This document shows positions 32,227 through 44,345 of a stretch of 64,000 nt of DNA, piece after piece. Source of the DNA: Paragorgia papillata. Lineage: Eukaryota; Cnidaria; Anthozoa; Scleralcyonacea; Coralliidae. The DNA is taken from positions 9,996,001 through 10,060,000 of the forward strand of contig JAWNZC010000351.1 in the NCBI GenBank assembly GCA_035771165.1, written 5' to 3'. The translations under genes were made by a program, and so were the position numbers. How positions within the stretch are numbered: the first letter of the stretch is position 1; every line of letters starts with the position of its first letter. The notes under the pieces are model-generated. The model ran no database searches. It was not told the origin of the DNA and saw only the letters and a list, made by a program, of their open reading frames with translations.

Positions 32227-33257
32227 AAGTGGGGTAATCACCCCAGAAGCCCATAACATTTTAGTCCAATAAATATATTATTACGCTATAAATGAACCTG
32301 AGAAAAGTAAAAACTTACAAGTCTCTTGCAAAGAGTAGACAACTGAAGATAAATTGTGGGGAATAATTACTACCAATTTTCAAATGTTATTTTAACGGCC
32401 CTGGTTTAATATGCCTTAGGGCTGGATTTCCACTTGGCAAAAAATGTTGTGCAAAGCAACATTTTCTTTTGTCTCATAAGCTCTCAAGTGGAATTAATCA
32501 GCCAAGACACAAACAAAACGTTGGTTTGCTAAAAAAGTATCACTCTATAGTGGAAAACAGTCTTTATGACAGAACTACGTCTGTCAACTCTGACCATAGA
32601 CCTGAATCACCTCACCTGATTGGTAAAGAATTTTCAATTTTTGCTTTTTTGCCACTTTGCCTTACTTAAAGGTTATGGTGCACTGTTGAGGTATAAATTA
32701 AAGCTTTCCTAAAAATTGTCTAATTCTTAAATATTTCTTATTCTACAACAAGAAACAGGACACATCACACATATTTGAACGGAGAGATCTCAGCACCAGT
32801 ATATAAAAGGCGAACTACAAAGCCAAAAAACGCTTACCTTGTATTCTTGTAGCTCTGTGACATTCAGTGTTTTCTACTACAGGACAGACAGTAATTGTTT
32901 TCATAGCAAATTCACAGCAATATAACCTTCTTTTCATTTCTATCATTCAAATCATGTTCAAATGAAGTGATGGCCATGTTTTATTTTAAATTGAACTGTT
33001 TTGGCCACAGACTCCCTGCCTCCTCCACAGGCCCTATTGCATCATGGACAGACAGGCTCCCGCGGGAAAGGCATGGGACCGAACACGAGTATGAATTGAA
33101 AAACGTTCGTATAAAATATATTTCTTTTGAATTCTTGTTTTAACAGAAAGATTTACGCCAGAATAGGAAAGAGGGAAAGCTATATGAGCAAAATAAAATA
33201 AAACACGGGCGAAAAAAAATCGAGGTAAGAAGAAAACATTGAAAAAATGTGTTTGTG
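32227..33257. other. No gene seen
   Basis: No coding exon is supported. The frame at 32469-32669 lies in AT-rich repeat-like DNA. Confidence 0.4.
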
Positions 33258-33329
33258 TTCCCACACCGGGAATCGAACCCGGGCCACGGCGGTGAGAGCG
33301 CCGGATCCTAACCACTAGACCATATGGGA
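33258..33329 (-). tRNA. tRNA-Glu (anticodon CTC)
   Basis: A complete 72-nt cloverleaf reads on the minus strand. The acceptor is TCCCATA/TGTGGGA with one G-T pair. The A box is TGGTCTAGTGGTTAGGAT. The anticodon arm is CGGCG-CTCTCAC-CGCCG with anticodon CTC, and the T arm is GGCCCGGGTTCGATTCCCGG. The sequence agrees closely with animal tRNA-Glu. There is no intron, and CCA is not encoded. An AT-rich run follows the 3' end (a purine/T-rich sequence rather than a clean T4 terminator). Confidence 0.9.
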
Positions 33330-34211
33330 TTTCACGAATTCTAGTGGTAAATATGATGCATTTATAGTAACCGTCCTAAAGTTGGCTATGAATGTATTTT
33401 TAAATTATCAAAAATACGAATGAATGACCCAAAACAAGAAAATATAAAGAATTTGTTGAGTGTATCCTCAAGTCAACCTCGTTCCCTTTGAGCTTTCTCC
33501 CCTCTCCCCCAGTATGGTCTACAAATACAATCCTGTTCTCAAAAGGTAGAACGGTCAGCTAGGGTTACAATCCGATAGTAAAAAATCAATAAAGAACACA
33601 ATTAAGTCTTAAAAAAGCTTCGCAAACATCAAAACAAAACAACACAACACAAATCTCAAAAGACAAAAGACGCGCCCGCGTTACAACTCAGCGGCTTTAC
33701 AAAGCTATACTTCGTTAAATACCTGCTAATAATACTTCGTTCAGCCTCCCGAATGCTATTCGGGAAGAAGTTCATAGACTTCATATATATAACAATAAAT
33801 TAAGAATCAAGCATTGTTTGTTAATATTGTGGTTTCCACCACTGACAGTTACTGAGATTTACAGTCAATGGTCATCATTGTCAGATGTTTCTTCTGCATA
33901 CTCCAGAGGGCATATAAAACGATGCACATGCAGGCCGTAGGTACTTCTTGTTCTTCGATTTTACTCTTAGTTTAATACAACTCTCACAAGGCCATCATCG
34001 CCGGGATGGGCATCCATTTAATACGCGACCGGAGGCCACTCTCCTTCGTTGCCATTTGGTTCAGCAATCAGCACCACGTCACCCTGTTTTAGTTGCGTCT
34101 CGGATGAAACCATTTGTTCCTAACATCCTAAGACGTGGAAGGAACCAGAGTTGGACTGGCTTCGTATTAGGGGCGGTTCCATTAGGGAGACGGGCGCCGT
34201 CAGGGTTTCTT

Positions 34212-34630
34212 TCAGAATATTTAACAAGGGGGGCAAAACAGGCGATACTTACTACGTGTGGGGCAAGGAGCGCCAAAGGCGCGACGAGCTTCTAGGGGGG
34301 TCCGGGGGCATGCTTCCCAGGAAAATTTTGAATTTTAGAGTCTCTGAAATAGCATTTCCTGCATGTTGAGGGGGGTTTGAAAGAGTTTTGAAGGATATAA
34401 AATACCAAACAAAATATTCAAATATACTCATTTTATATAGGAATACACCATAACATGCAAGGCATACATCATGAGAACATGTTGTCACACACAATGTGAG
34501 TTGATTTGTCCATGTATACCATTAATTAGGTCAGGACTACTTCATGCCACGCTGTCAGCTGAAGCGTACTAAAATATTATTTAATCGTTTTAACCATTAG
34601 CTGTACCATACTGATTAAAACGTAAAACGA
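34212..34630. mobile_element. G/C-ended non-autonomous insertion in BEL/Pao
   Basis: The BEL reading frame is broken by GGGGGGTCCGGGGGCATGCT, GAGTCTCTGAAATAGCATTTCC and AT-rich DNA, the interior type also found at 17753-18112 and 49270-49330. The exact ends were not resolved. Confidence 0.45.
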
Positions 34631-36144
34631 CTATAAATCCAAACTCGGGTTTTTAAATAGGAATTCAAATATAGTATTATACAACGGGAAAGGGCGCAGT
34701 AACGGCATCCTATGGGGGCGCATGTATGTGCCATTGGCACAATGGCACATAGGGCCACTCCGACACTGGAAGGAACGCTTTTCTCCAGCGTTTCGCCAAC
34801 GTTTTCTGGGGTGGTAAACTTCTTCCTGATCAAGTGCCTCGGGGGCAAACGATCCTCCCATCTGCCCAACGAGGAATTAGTGGTTCGGAGTAAGCGGCGG
34901 AAGATCGTTAGGGTCTGAGGTTATATATAGGTTATTGGCCTCGAGTTCATCAACCATTCAGCTCCACAGATGGCGGTGTGAAGCTCTTCGTCAGAAACGT
35001 CCGCGTCTCCTAGGATGGCCTTTGATTGCCTTTTTAGCACTTTTTATCATCGCTTCGAATACGCCTCCAAAATGGAGAGCAGATGGAGGGTTGAACTTCC
35101 AGTCGATGTTGTGATACTTGGTTGTTCCTTGATCTTGTCGCGATCAAGGGCCTCAGCCAGCAGGGGTGGCACCAATAATTCCCCGATACAGAGGCTATTA
35201 AGGTCCTCAACAGGGGGGCTAGTAGGGGGTCCAGGGGCGTTCTCCCCCAGTCTAGAATAGCTTTTCCATCTTTTCAGCGTAAAATTATCGCAATAACCGA
35301 AAGTTACAGCATTTATTTTCAAGGTATCAATAAAGAATAATCTGGTGAACACCTAGTGTGGCATGGTCATTAACCTTTGCAATTTTCATCCAATATTGCA
35401 GACAGAAAATAAATTTTGTATGTTGTAATTAGTACTGTTGGCTTCTACACAATATATACCGTATCCTGTGTTTCTAAAGGAGTTTCATTTCACTATTAAA
35501 GCATTAATTACTGGCGTGTCTGGCTTAATCTGTTAAAAAGTTATTTGCCAATTGTTAAAAATACATGAAGTTTTCTTCCAGATCATCCCCCAACAAATCT
35601 GTAAATTTTCGCTGATGAGGGGCCTAGGGTTCCCCAACAGGGGGACTGTAGCCCCTTCTGGCGCCACCCCTAGGCCTGTCAACCAGTTCTCTCATCTCAC
35701 GTTCTGCGCCTACGAAGTTGGTCCCGTTGTCAGTGATGACATAGATATAGGCGTCCCCTTCCGGCTTGATGTCATACGGGTAAATGCTGTCTCGTCGTCT
35801 ACTCTTTCAGGAATGATAGCCCTTCCATCCAAGTCTGAAGTCTACCGCAGGTAAACCCCGTGTTGGTAAGTCCGCTGGGTTGATTATACCAGGTACGTGC
35901 CATCACTGGTCAGGACTTGTCGTGCGTTGAATTTCCCCGATCGATCCGGTTAGCCACAAATGGCTTGCCAATTCACGACTTTGATTGCGCACCCAGTACC
36001 AAACATTTTCGCGGAGCTAGCCTGTCCAGAACATCACTCTGTCCACGGTCAATACTCTGAGAACACTCTGCACTCTGGGCAAGACGGCTTGAAAGGACAG
36101 CACCCATAAGTTCTAGTCGGGGAATTGTAATCACTAGTTTTACT

Positions 36145-37300
36145 GCATGGAGAGACCAGGGCCTTTTTTTAACACTGATACTGGGGGGGGGGGGGCATGG
36201 CCCCCCAGCCGTTCCCATGGCCCCCCACTGGGCACTCCCCCCCCCCCAGTACAATAGCTTTTTTATAATTGTAGTTGTATAAACTATAAAGGAAATCAGT
36301 TTACAAAATTAAAATATATGAGTTCACAATGCCTTAATGCTGTTTTATAACGTGAATAATTTAAGTGAATAATTTTGAAGAAAGGGCAACACAAACTGTC
36401 ACAAAGGATCATGTTTTGTCTTATTTGTAATGACATGGCAGTTGCGTGGGAAACTGGGGAAGAGAGTGTTAGGGGACTGGTGCTGAATTAAAGTGGTAGC
36501 CACTTTGTTTCTTTGTTCTTTTATTGAAAAAATGAAATATGAATTTTTGTTTTAAAAGGGAAATCATAAAAAATTATAAGTATAAAACAGTTAATCTGAT
36601 CCTAGACGTATCATGTACTCCCATCAAAAACAGGTTGGATTTTGGTCCAATCCTGCAAGTAAGGTAATATTTTGGAAGAGAAAAATGGGTCGTTGAAACC
36701 CTATGTTTTGGATTTGGTAAAAAAAAAAAATTTAAATGTGTGTTCTTGTGTTATTGTATTAGTGGAGGGATGGGGGAAGGTTTTTTTTGGTTAAGATTAG
36801 TATTCTGATAAAATAAAAAGTGCAGAGGTGAAGGGGAATTTTTTTGGTACAAGCTGAACTGAGTAAGGAGTTGTTGTTTCTGGTTGCTTTAGTTTTTTGT
36901 TTTGGAAATATTTTCAGATATTAAACTGGTATGTAGTTAATATAATATCGCGGTTAACTTGGGGTTACACCCTGTATACAGCAACACGTCATCAATGAGA
37001 TTTAAGGATAGAAGAGGTGGGAAACAGATGGAATAGGATTGCGCAAAACCCGGGTGTTGAAGTAGAAAGAAGCCAAAAAACAGACATTTGCGGAAGAAAG
37101 CTGTCTGAATTTCGCCCAGTGAAGTCATGAATCATCAGGTTCCAAGCATGACTGGGAGGCATGTTTCTAACTCACTAGGAAGCCTTGGAACGACATGCCT
37201 GCTTTTGAAATAAACGATTGCAGCCACCTCCTCGGGTAGGAGACACAGCCGGATTTCTCAGAAGTTCTTACGTGTATTAAGAGTGGACATTTGTCTTCTT
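36145..37300. mobile_element. Non-BEL insertion block with poly-G/poly-C palindrome
   Basis: BEL homology stops near 36145 and is seen again only above about 37500. The block opens with TACTGGGGGGGGGGGG and its inverse CCCCCCCCCCCAGTA around 36178-36251, and is otherwise AT-rich. No protein is recognised. Its limits are approximate. Confidence 0.4.
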
Positions 37301-38814
37301 TAAAGTTCAATTAAGGTTAGGATTGGGGGGGTGGTGGGGTTATCATTAGATTTTTGGTTGAGATTAAGAGAAATCTTAAGAAAATAACGTTCAAAATAGA
37401 TGTGACGTAGTCTGTGTCTATTGTCTCTCCTCCACCCGAGGAATCAACCAAGATTGCCAGGAGACGGTTGGCATGCGTGATATAGGTGGTCGGAAGAAAT
37501 TTAATTAAGAACAGAAACCATGAAGGTCCCTTTCCATGAATGCCCCCCCCTGGCAAATCCTTAAAAAGGCCCTGGGAGACACGACACTTGATGCAACAAG
37601 ACGCGACGAGAAGGTATTGTTTGAGTACTGATTGACCAAATTTAATAGGCGACGGTTGCAAAGGCATCTGCGAAGAGGTGCAGATGAATCTTCTCTGGGT
37701 TGGGCAGGCGTAAACAACGTGGGATGGCGACATGCGAAAGGTGCGGCGAAAGTTCTGATACCCAGTTAATACTTCTACTTCGTTGTCATGCAACGGGAAG
37801 GACGTCGTCCCAGTCCAATCCGCAGCCATCCAAATATCTACAATAAACGGTGATAGGAACTGAAGTGGATCATATATGGCTGCTATGGTGCTAAGAACAT
37901 TTCGCTTTGTGGGCTTTTTACTGGCATCAGGCTGTTCCACTTGGACGACGAAGACATTTCTTTCAGCTTCCCACGTAACTCCCAGAGTCTTGGTTTTGGG
38001 GGTCTCTTCCTTGTTTATCTCGAGAGCAGCTAGCCGACCACTGCTGGTTCATTCGAAGACCACTTCCTTAACTTGAAACCTGCCATAGCTAACGGTTAGA
38101 CAGTATTGCAAGTGTTGAGCGGTTGAGCACTCTCGATTGTCTCGCTCGAGTCTAGCATGCACGTCATCAACGTACATTGAATTGTCTACACATTCTGCTG
38201 CCTCTGTATATTCCACTGCGTGAGCTTGTGCATGGGTATGAAGGACATATTGAGAACAGAAAGGCGATGCGGTATTTCCAAACAGCGGGCGTTGAATCGA
38301 AACTCGTAGACGTCAGGCTCTCAACATCACGCCAAAGGAATCGATGGTACGGACGGTCCTTTTCTCGAAGACCAACTTGAAGGAACATTTCCGAAATGTC
38401 CGCTGTCAGGGCTATTGGCGTTCGACGAAATCGTGTGAGAACGTCTACAACTTCTCTTTGGACTTTTGGTCCAGATCGTAATGGTATTGTTCAAACTTTT
38501 CTCTGAATGTTTCATGGCGGCGTCAAACACCACACGGACCTTGGTCGTATCTTTGTCTGGTCTCACAGCGGGAAAATGAGAGGGGAACCACTGCTTTTCT
38601 GTTTGGGATTTTGGTACTTTCCGTATGTATCTTTCTTCTCAGTTCGTAATCTTCGGAGATCTGATTGTATAGGCTTTCATAATTTCTGGACCTTTTATCC
38701 TGAGGGATTTCTCTTGACTTTTGAGTCTTCGTAGTTGATAGCCAACGTCAGTTCTCCATCTTTTCAGGGAATTCAATCATCATATCGCCCATTCTCAAAT
38801 TTCAGGCTTTCGGC

Positions 38815-40425
38815 CAGTGGCGTAACTCCTATAGGCGCTGACCGGCAAAAGCCTGGGGCCCCCTGTCACAGGGGGCCCCTGAGCCAGGATGTCGGATGTC
38901 CTTATGGGGATATATTCCGTCATTCCGTCATTTTCACGTATTTATTGGGAAATCGTCCGTCAGTCGTCGTTGAACTAGATATAGCTTTCCATCATTTAAA
39001 TATTGGTACGAAGTTTCAAACAGTTTCTTCAAAAACTCGTTAATAATTCATGAGGAAAGCACAAAGGAAGATCATGACCGTGACGCGTCTCTATATGTGA
39101 TAGAGACACGCTCGCTATTTTCGATGAACTTTTTCTTCGATTTTGTGGCTCAGACAACTTCAATTTTCAAAATTGATTTCTATATCAGCTTATTATATGG
39201 ATAGTTTTTGAAGCCATTTAAAATATTCGCAGTGTTTTATCAGATTTAAAACACGAGGCGATAGCTCGTGTTTTAAATCTGTACATAAAAAATACAGAAC
39301 GTTGGAACAGGTTAATAAAAGTACGAAAATGGATTTCTATTCTGCTGCTTGTCCCAGGCCTTTTGCGCACGGTCAAATTACCGTTTTTGCGCATACCCAG
39401 TCCATCGTGAAGTTAAATCTGTCAAACGGCGGCATATAAACTATAAAGTTGAAGTGTATTGTCAAAAGATCTGTATTATCTCAGGTATATCAGTTATACC
39501 AATCATTTTTGTGTTCACCCAAATCATAAAAACAAAACGTTTTATTTTTGCTTTTAATGCAGCAGTGTAAGAGCCAGGTTAGTTTGTTTGTAAATAAATC
39601 TGTGTTTATATTGTAAAGTGAGTTTTCAACGATGTAGTTACGTGATTACGGTATTTTCGTCAGACTATATTCTTGATAAATATTCGTATACAGTAAAAAC
39701 CCGCGTATAAGAACCACAATTTTTCGAGTTAGCCAAACTAAGGTTCTTATATAAGTGGTATTTACTGCGTTTTAGATTATTTAGGTTCTTAAATAGGTTC
39801 TTATTTTTTTCGAGGTAAGGGTGCTTACTGTTGGTCCAACAACAAGCTCAAAATGGGTGTGGCCCCTTGCTTTTGTACAATAAACACTTTAATTATAACT
39901 ATAATTTGACCACATAATCAAAAAGAACCCTGCTCTGATTTATATCCAGGTCCTTTATGTAACAATTAAACTGCAATAAAACTAGAATGTTTATAAAGCA
40001 ATGGAACCGCCTGACAGTTGCACAGTCATACTGTAACAACCAGTTTTTGTCCATTTATTTTCAGTTATTTCAACTGAAGTTTTTCAAATAAGAACCTGTT
40101 ATAATTTTTAGGCTAAAAAGGTTCTTATAAAATGGGGGTCTAAAAGGCAAATTTTAGCCTAAAGGTTCTTAATTCATAGGTTCCTCAGGCTATAGGTTCT
40201 TATACGCGGGTTTTTACTGTAATCCAAAAAACGTTTGATATAATGATGAATTTCCCCTTGTTATACCGGTTAATGTTTTTGGAAATGTCCTCGCAGAAAT
40301 CTCCGAAAATGCACTTCTGGGACATGTGAAATTCAATTCGGGGGGCTTCGCGCCCTAGGTCCCCCGGGGCCGGTGGCCCTTTTCAGTTTGGGCCAGGGGC
40401 ACCCTAGCCCAAAGCTACGCCACTG
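38815..40425. mobile_element. 1.6-kb hAT-type element inserted in BEL/Pao
   Basis: The ends are CAGTGGCGTAAC and GCTACGCCACTG. The 8-bp direct repeat CTTTCGGC abuts both sides (38807-38814, 40426-40433). It carries no recognisable transposase. Internal sequence is shared with 20460-20690. A second element (39691-40219) lies inside it. Confidence 0.85.
39691..40219. mobile_element. TA-flanked MITE (Tc1/mariner type) nested in the hAT element
   Basis: The inverted ends CAGTAAAAACCCGCGTATAA and TTATACGCGGGTTTTTACTG are flanked by TA dinucleotides (39689-39690, 40220-40221). The interior repeats AGGTTCTTA words. The same family recurs at 56767-56893. No transposase is present. Confidence 0.8.
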
Positions 40426-40676
40426 CTTTCGGCTACTTTTGTGGTCGCCGGCTTTTCCTCGACAGTCATGAACTGATCAGTTTGTTCTTTAGTCCCTATA
40501 GACTCAAGCTACCAAACCTTGCGAAGAATGTCATCAGGTGGAGGTTGCTGGTTGACCTGGTTACTACGGTACGTGCGTGTGAAGAGAGATCGCGCGCGAA
40601 TCACGACGAAACTCTTCATGCAATGTTGGTCAAACGAGTGATAGGATCATTCGGTTGGCTACCACACACTTCTTTT

Positions 40677-41320
40677 GGCATACTATACGAAACCCGGACT
40701 CGGACTCGGATCCAGACTCACTCAAAACTATCTTATATACATCGTAACATAAGAAAAAATAAATAAATTAAATAAGAAAAAATATTAAAAAACTGTGAAT
40801 AAGAAATAATAAGAAACTGTGAAACATGATCCAACACTAAACGTGTCGTTTGTTGCGCTTATATAAATATATATATATATATATATATAAAGCGCAATTA
40901 TACAGAAATATCTAATACTAATATAAATGTCCACTACTGCGGATTTCTCTAAAATATGTTTAAATCAGATTTAGTTTGGTCGGTTCAGACCCTGTTATTA
41001 TTGTCCTGCAGCTGTAATGGGTTCCCCTCCCCCCCAGTTTCTTTTACATTGGCAATATGGTAGTCTCACTGTCTCATAACAAAAGCGAATGCGCGAACGT
41101 GTCTCCTTTGTATAACTATATGCTGACTTATTTTGCTAATTCTGTGCTGCGCCTATATAAACAAGCGCAATAGAGAAATATATCTACAGTAATACTTAAA
41201 TCTATATTCCAAATATAACACTGATATGGGAATACCCAAAGCAAAGGATTTACGAATTACGATATTTATAAGATTTTGAGTGAGTCCGCGGGTCCGAGTC
41301 CGAGTTTCGTAGTATATGCC
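40677..41320. mobile_element. 644-bp MULE-type element inserted in the BEL/Pao protease
   Basis: The 9-bp direct repeat ACTTCTTTT flanks it (40668-40676, 41321-41329). The ends GGCATACTATACGAAACCCGG and CCGAGTTTCGTAGTATATGCC begin imperfect inverted repeats of about 65 bp. Without it the BEL frame HLVLKEV would run on into CGSQPNDPITRLTN. A (TA)n run is at 40865-40890. Confidence 0.75.
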
Positions 41321-42213
41321 ACTTCTTTTAACACAAGATGGAATATTGGGTGATCGCTACCAATCATCACGTCAATCTGGCGTCGCTTTGATACGCTGTC
41401 GAAAGGTATATTTGGTGCATGTGGGGGCATTTTTCTTTCAATTCTGACCACTTGACGGCTGGAGTGTCGCTGGCGATGTTATCCAATACGTGTGCTTGCA
41501 AGGGTGCTGAAAATGTACCACTACTAAGGCTAACCACTGACAGTTCCACACGGTGGGAACGTTTGTGGATCTCTGTTCCCTTTGTCCCTGCAATCGTCAG
41601 ATTTAATGGCTGTCCACACAATTCTTCTGCGGCATATTCCGAAACAGAACTTGTTAAACATGCGTCCAACATTACATTGACTTTCAGTTTTTTCCTGCCG
41701 TTGGTAATCAGGGCTGGCAGAACCATTAATGAAACATTATCAGCATTACTCATCCTGTGTGCCCTCTCTTGGGAGTGAGAGTTGTCCAATGGTGGGTTGA
41801 TATCACTTGTTCTACCAGACTGTGATGATCTAGCCTGGTGATGAGCCAGTTTCTGTGGGTCTCAGGTTGGAAGTCGATCCCAGTCGATCCCCGGAATGGC
41901 AGACCGTGCACGCATTCGGACGACACAAGAGAGACTTGGAGCAAGTCTACTCTCCTCCATACTTCTTCTCTAATTTGGCCTTCGCTCTTTCATACGCATT
42001 AATGGAATTTCCTAGATCCTTCACTATCGTCAGTGCCTTCCGCCCTTCCCTGATAAACTGCTTTGTAGTCTGAGCATCTTCTCACGAACTGGAATATCTG
42101 GTCCGTCAACGGTGAGGGTGCTAATCTCGACACGTGTGGAGTCATTTTACACACGTGGACAAGCGTGATATGCGAACAAATTTCTGTGATCAGTATATTT
42201 ATTTGTAAACAAG

Positions 42214-43015
42214 TACACTAGAGAGAGAAGGCAACGGGAAAGTGTAGTGCATGATTGTGAAAGAAACGGCAATGTTTAAGACAAGTCTAAAAATATCACA
42301 CTGAGAAATATGTCAGCTGTTTACTTGAAACGTGACTTACGTGACAAACGTTTTTCATGTTTTCTCGTCAATACCTTGACAGTCCGATTAATACTGTATA
42401 TTTTTGCTTTGTTTCAATTGCTGGTTTTAAAATTATTACATGCAGTTTATTTTGCCGACATGTCTTGCTGAACTGACGCCAGTCAGATCGAGTTTTTCTA
42501 TAGGACGTGGGCAAACCGGGCTAGCCCGCTTGCCATGTATAATCGAAATGTTATAAAAACATGCGTTTTATATATAATGCGAGCTAGCCCGGTCCATGTA
42601 ATCGCCCCCCAAGTCAACTGTAGTTCCGATGTCTTCAAGTTCTTTGTCCAGCGTCTCGATAATAACTGCGCGTTGGTCTGCTCGTTGTCCTCACTCGCAG
42701 CATAAATTTCTCGCATATTACAAATAACCTTGAGATAATATTCATCTCCGAATTAATTTTGTTCATGGCGCGTCAGATGATCGGTTTTCAAAAAGATCTT
42801 TTATTGTCGATGACACGAAGAGCTCTGTTTCTCTATCTGAAGAGAGCATTGTCGCAATTCACACCGATGTTTTTGATAGAGTTTGGTTAGTTTTTCCTCA
42901 AAATGAGAAAAAACAACACTGTAAATAAATTATTACCCATATACAAAACTTTTATTTTTCACGTCGGCAATAGCAAAAACCCTGGTGGGCAAAACCTTTA
43001 CAGCCAACTCTCAAC
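42214..43015. other. No gene seen
   Basis: AT-rich flank of the BEL/Pao remnant. No domain or RNA gene is recognised. GGGCTAGCCCGGT-like words repeat in inverted form near 42515-42600. Confidence 0.4.
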
Positions 43016-43017
43016 AC

Positions 43018-43392
43018 CGTATTAGGGCGGACACCTCTAGTAAGGAGACCAAATTTGGTCCCTATCATTGTCAGTGGCTACACCTGTATTTTTTGGTAAT
43101 CCGTACGCTAGCCCGCGTGGAATCGTACGCTGTAGTATAGTCCGCGAAATCGTACGATACAGCCCGCGAAATCGTACGATAGCCCGCGTGGAATCGTACG
43201 CTATAACCCGCGAAATCGTACGCTATGGCCCACGGAATGGCACGCCACGGACACAGAGACCTGGGATCCGGAAACAAAAATGCAAGCGACGTTTTTTACC
43301 CCAGGCATCATTTTGTATCTGAGAAACAAAGCATTCCTCGGGACCAAATTTGGTATCCGCCTTAGCGAGGTGTGTCCGTTTTGAGAGAGTAT
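43018..43392. mobile_element. TIR element with internal short tandem repeats
   Basis: Inverted ends: GGGCGGACACCTCTAGTAAGG...GACCAAATTTGGTCCC on the left, GGGACCAAATTTGGT...CTTAGCGAGGTGTGTCC on the right. Between 43095 and 43250 a unit of about 22-24 bp built on CCCGCGAAATCGTACGATAG repeats seven or so times with drift. The ORFs here are by-products. Confidence 0.65.
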
Positions 43393-43855
43393 ACAATCTT
43401 TACACTGGTTCAAATATGCATGCTTGATCATGATATTGTGATAGATTTGTGTTTATTCTGGTTGTGAGTCATTCGTTCGTCTGTTAATTCGTTCGTTGAT
43501 GTGGAATCAAGGCAAATGACGTTTTCTTTAGCACTGTGTCTGGTTTATTCAATTTTTTTCTAAATCTTTCCCAATCTTTCGTTCTATTTTTTCAATCTTC
43601 ACTTCTTTCTTCCTTGAGCTCGTCTATAAGCTTCAGATTATTTTGAATCTTTTTTGTAATTCGAATAATTTGTTTTTCAATTCCTCTGTTCTCAGTTCTT
43701 CGTTTTCTCTTTCACAATGTTTAACACTGTCATCCAAAACGTCCTCTTTCTCCAGTTTCACATTCACTTCATTAACTTGCTGTTTCACGTCAATCACAGG
43801 TTCCCTCGTGAGTTCATACCAACAGGTGCGCCTTATTCTTGGCATTTCCCGAATA

Positions 43856-44345
43856 AAAGAAAGGAAAAGAAAGAAGAAAAAAAAAGGACGTACGAAAGAA
43901 AAAAGAAAGAAAGGGATAAAGAAAAGAAGAAGGAAGAAAGGGAAAAAGGAAGGAAGAGAGGAGGGAAGAAAGGGAAGAAAAACGGAAGGAAAGATTAAAA
44001 GAATGAAGAAAAGAAGGAACAAAGGGAAAAAGGAAAGTAGGAAGAAAAGAAGGAAGGAAGAAAAGAAGGAAGAAGAAGGAAGGAAGGAAAGAAAGAAGAA
44101 AGGGATAAAGAAAAGAAGGAAGGGAAGAAGGAAGAAAGGAAGGAAGAAAGGAAAGGAAAAAAGGAAGGAAGAAAGGAAAGAAAGAAAGAAAGAAAGAAGA
44201 AAAGAAGGAAGGAAGGAAGAAAAGAAAAGAGAAAGAAAAGAAGGAAGGAAGGAAGGAAAGAAAGAAAAGAAGCAAGGAAAGAAAGAAAGAAGGAAAAAAG
44301 AAAGGAAAAATAAGGAAGGGAAGAAGGAAAGAAGAAAGGAATAGG
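43856..44345 (+). repeat. 490-bp polypurine (GAAAG/GGAAG)n tract
   Basis: The plus strand is nearly all A and G, with rare T or C. Units such as GGAAGGAAGAAAG repeat irregularly. All long frames here (for example the Ser/Phe/Leu-only frames on the minus strand) are low-complexity artefacts. Such a tract can adopt triplex structure and often stalls polymerases. Confidence 0.9.

Larger units (their letters stand above)
33945..42213 (-). pseudogene. BEL/Pao LTR retrotransposon, decayed and interrupted
   Basis: Read from high to low coordinates, the domain order is that of BEL/Pao. A gag remnant (about 42080-41940) has INAYERAKAKLEKKYGGE. A DUF1758-type aspartic protease (41789-41330) includes VNVMLDACLTSS and later IDVMIGSDHPIF. 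The RT (about 38570-38160) has TTKVRVVFDAAMKH, FLQVGLREKDRPYHRFLW and YVDD at 38174-38163. The Pao A17 region (37990-37500) has STIAAIYDPLQFLSPFIVDI. A TIPRLELMGAVLSSRLAQ piece follows (36150-36070). The integrase end is TDNGTNFVGAEREM (35735-35695). The final part has GDVVLIAEPN and GDDGLVRVV (34080-33950). Many stops, frameshifts and later insertions show it is dead. Intact LTRs were not found. Confidence 0.8.
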
